NCBI GenBank assembly: GCA_020025425.1
Contig: JAHHSD010000041.1
Coordinates: forward strand, 1 to 16,860
DNA: 16,860 bases
From: Oscillospiraceae bacterium
Lineage (GTDB): Bacteria; Bacillota; Clostridia; Oscillospirales; Oscillospiraceae
Direction of reading: 5' to 3'
Shown: positions 16,774-16,860 of the stretch, in pieces
Layout: each line of letters starts with the position of its first letter
How positions within the stretch are numbered: position 1 is the stretch's first letter
Notes under the pieces: generated by a model
Databases searched by the model: none
The model's input: only the letters and a program-made list of their open reading frames with translations
Told to the model about the DNA's origin: nothing
Position numbers and translations under genes: made by a program

Positions 16774-16806
16774 TTCAGAGCTGATGTGAGATGAGCGCTG
16801 TCCCAT

Positions 16807-16860
16807 GCGGGTGTAGTTCAATGGTAGAATCCCAGCCTTCCAAGCTGGTCGCGTGGGTTC
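16807..16860 (+). tRNA. tRNA-Gly (anticodon TCC), partial at window end
   Basis: The 5' acceptor strand GCGGGTG (16807-16813), a D-arm with GTTCAATGGT, the anticodon stem CCAGC/GCTGG (16832-16836 and 16844-16848) and the 7-nt loop CTTCCAA are all present. The loop gives anticodon TCC (16839-16841), reading GGA/GGG glycine codons. The sequence stops in the T-loop (GGGTTC), so the 3' acceptor strand and the presence of an encoded CCA cannot be checked. It may be the first of a tRNA cluster. Confidence 0.93.

Overview
The window is GC-rich chromosomal DNA with Shine-Dalgarno sites, consensus sigma-A promoters, hairpin/T-run terminators and tightly packed genes. S-layer-homology (SLH) proteins, a CIRCE-controlled htpG, a 2-hydroxyacyl-CoA dehydratase-activase type gene pair, a YfjL-like sigma-factor operon and a CmpB-family membrane protein point to an anaerobic Firmicute. 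The best guess is a gut Oscillospiraceae of the Flavonifractor/Lawsonibacter/Pseudoflavonifractor kind; that placement rests on protein resemblance only. I see no CRISPR array, insertion sequence, prophage or rRNA.

Layout. 1-283: a divergent regulatory region, with a strong minus-strand promoter firing off the left edge into what may be a structured leader. 305-1219: metA, with the glutamate expected of an acetyl-CoA-using enzyme. 1300-3402: heat-shock unit made of promoter, perfect CIRCE, htpG and terminator. 3422-5426: operon of ECF sigma factor, zinc-finger membrane anti-sigma factor and YfjL-like membrane-anchored protein; the three genes overlap by 8 bp each and end at a bidirectional terminator. 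5436-8949, minus strand: two separately transcribed secreted SLH proteins, one with three tandem modules resembling a cysteine-hydrolase fold without its cysteine, the other an SLH/class I glutamine-amidotransferase fusion. 9258-13650: a two-gene operon for an ATP-driven iron-sulfur activase and its putative partner. The two reading frames are in phase and separated by one TAA codon and five sense codons. 13649-14176, minus: CmpB-family membrane protein. 14303-15546: SLH-CAP (YkwD-like) secreted protein. 15581-16706: pyrB with a PyrI-like zinc-binding tail. 16745-16860: promoter and the first part of tRNA-Gly(TCC), cut by the window end.

How the genes fit together. Housekeeping genes (metA, htpG, pyrB, tRNA-Gly) are single transcription units alternating with envelope functions: three SLH-anchored exoproteins within about 10 kb and a membrane-sensing ECF sigma operon. 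The activase pair is the most likely poorly described biochemical system. It combines two ASKHA ATPase modules, a four-cysteine motif, a DUF2229-like region and a separately translated cysteine-containing partner, and no dehydratase substrate gene lies beside it. Start sites were chosen by Shine-Dalgarno position and by where family similarity begins, so several are shorter than the longest open frame.
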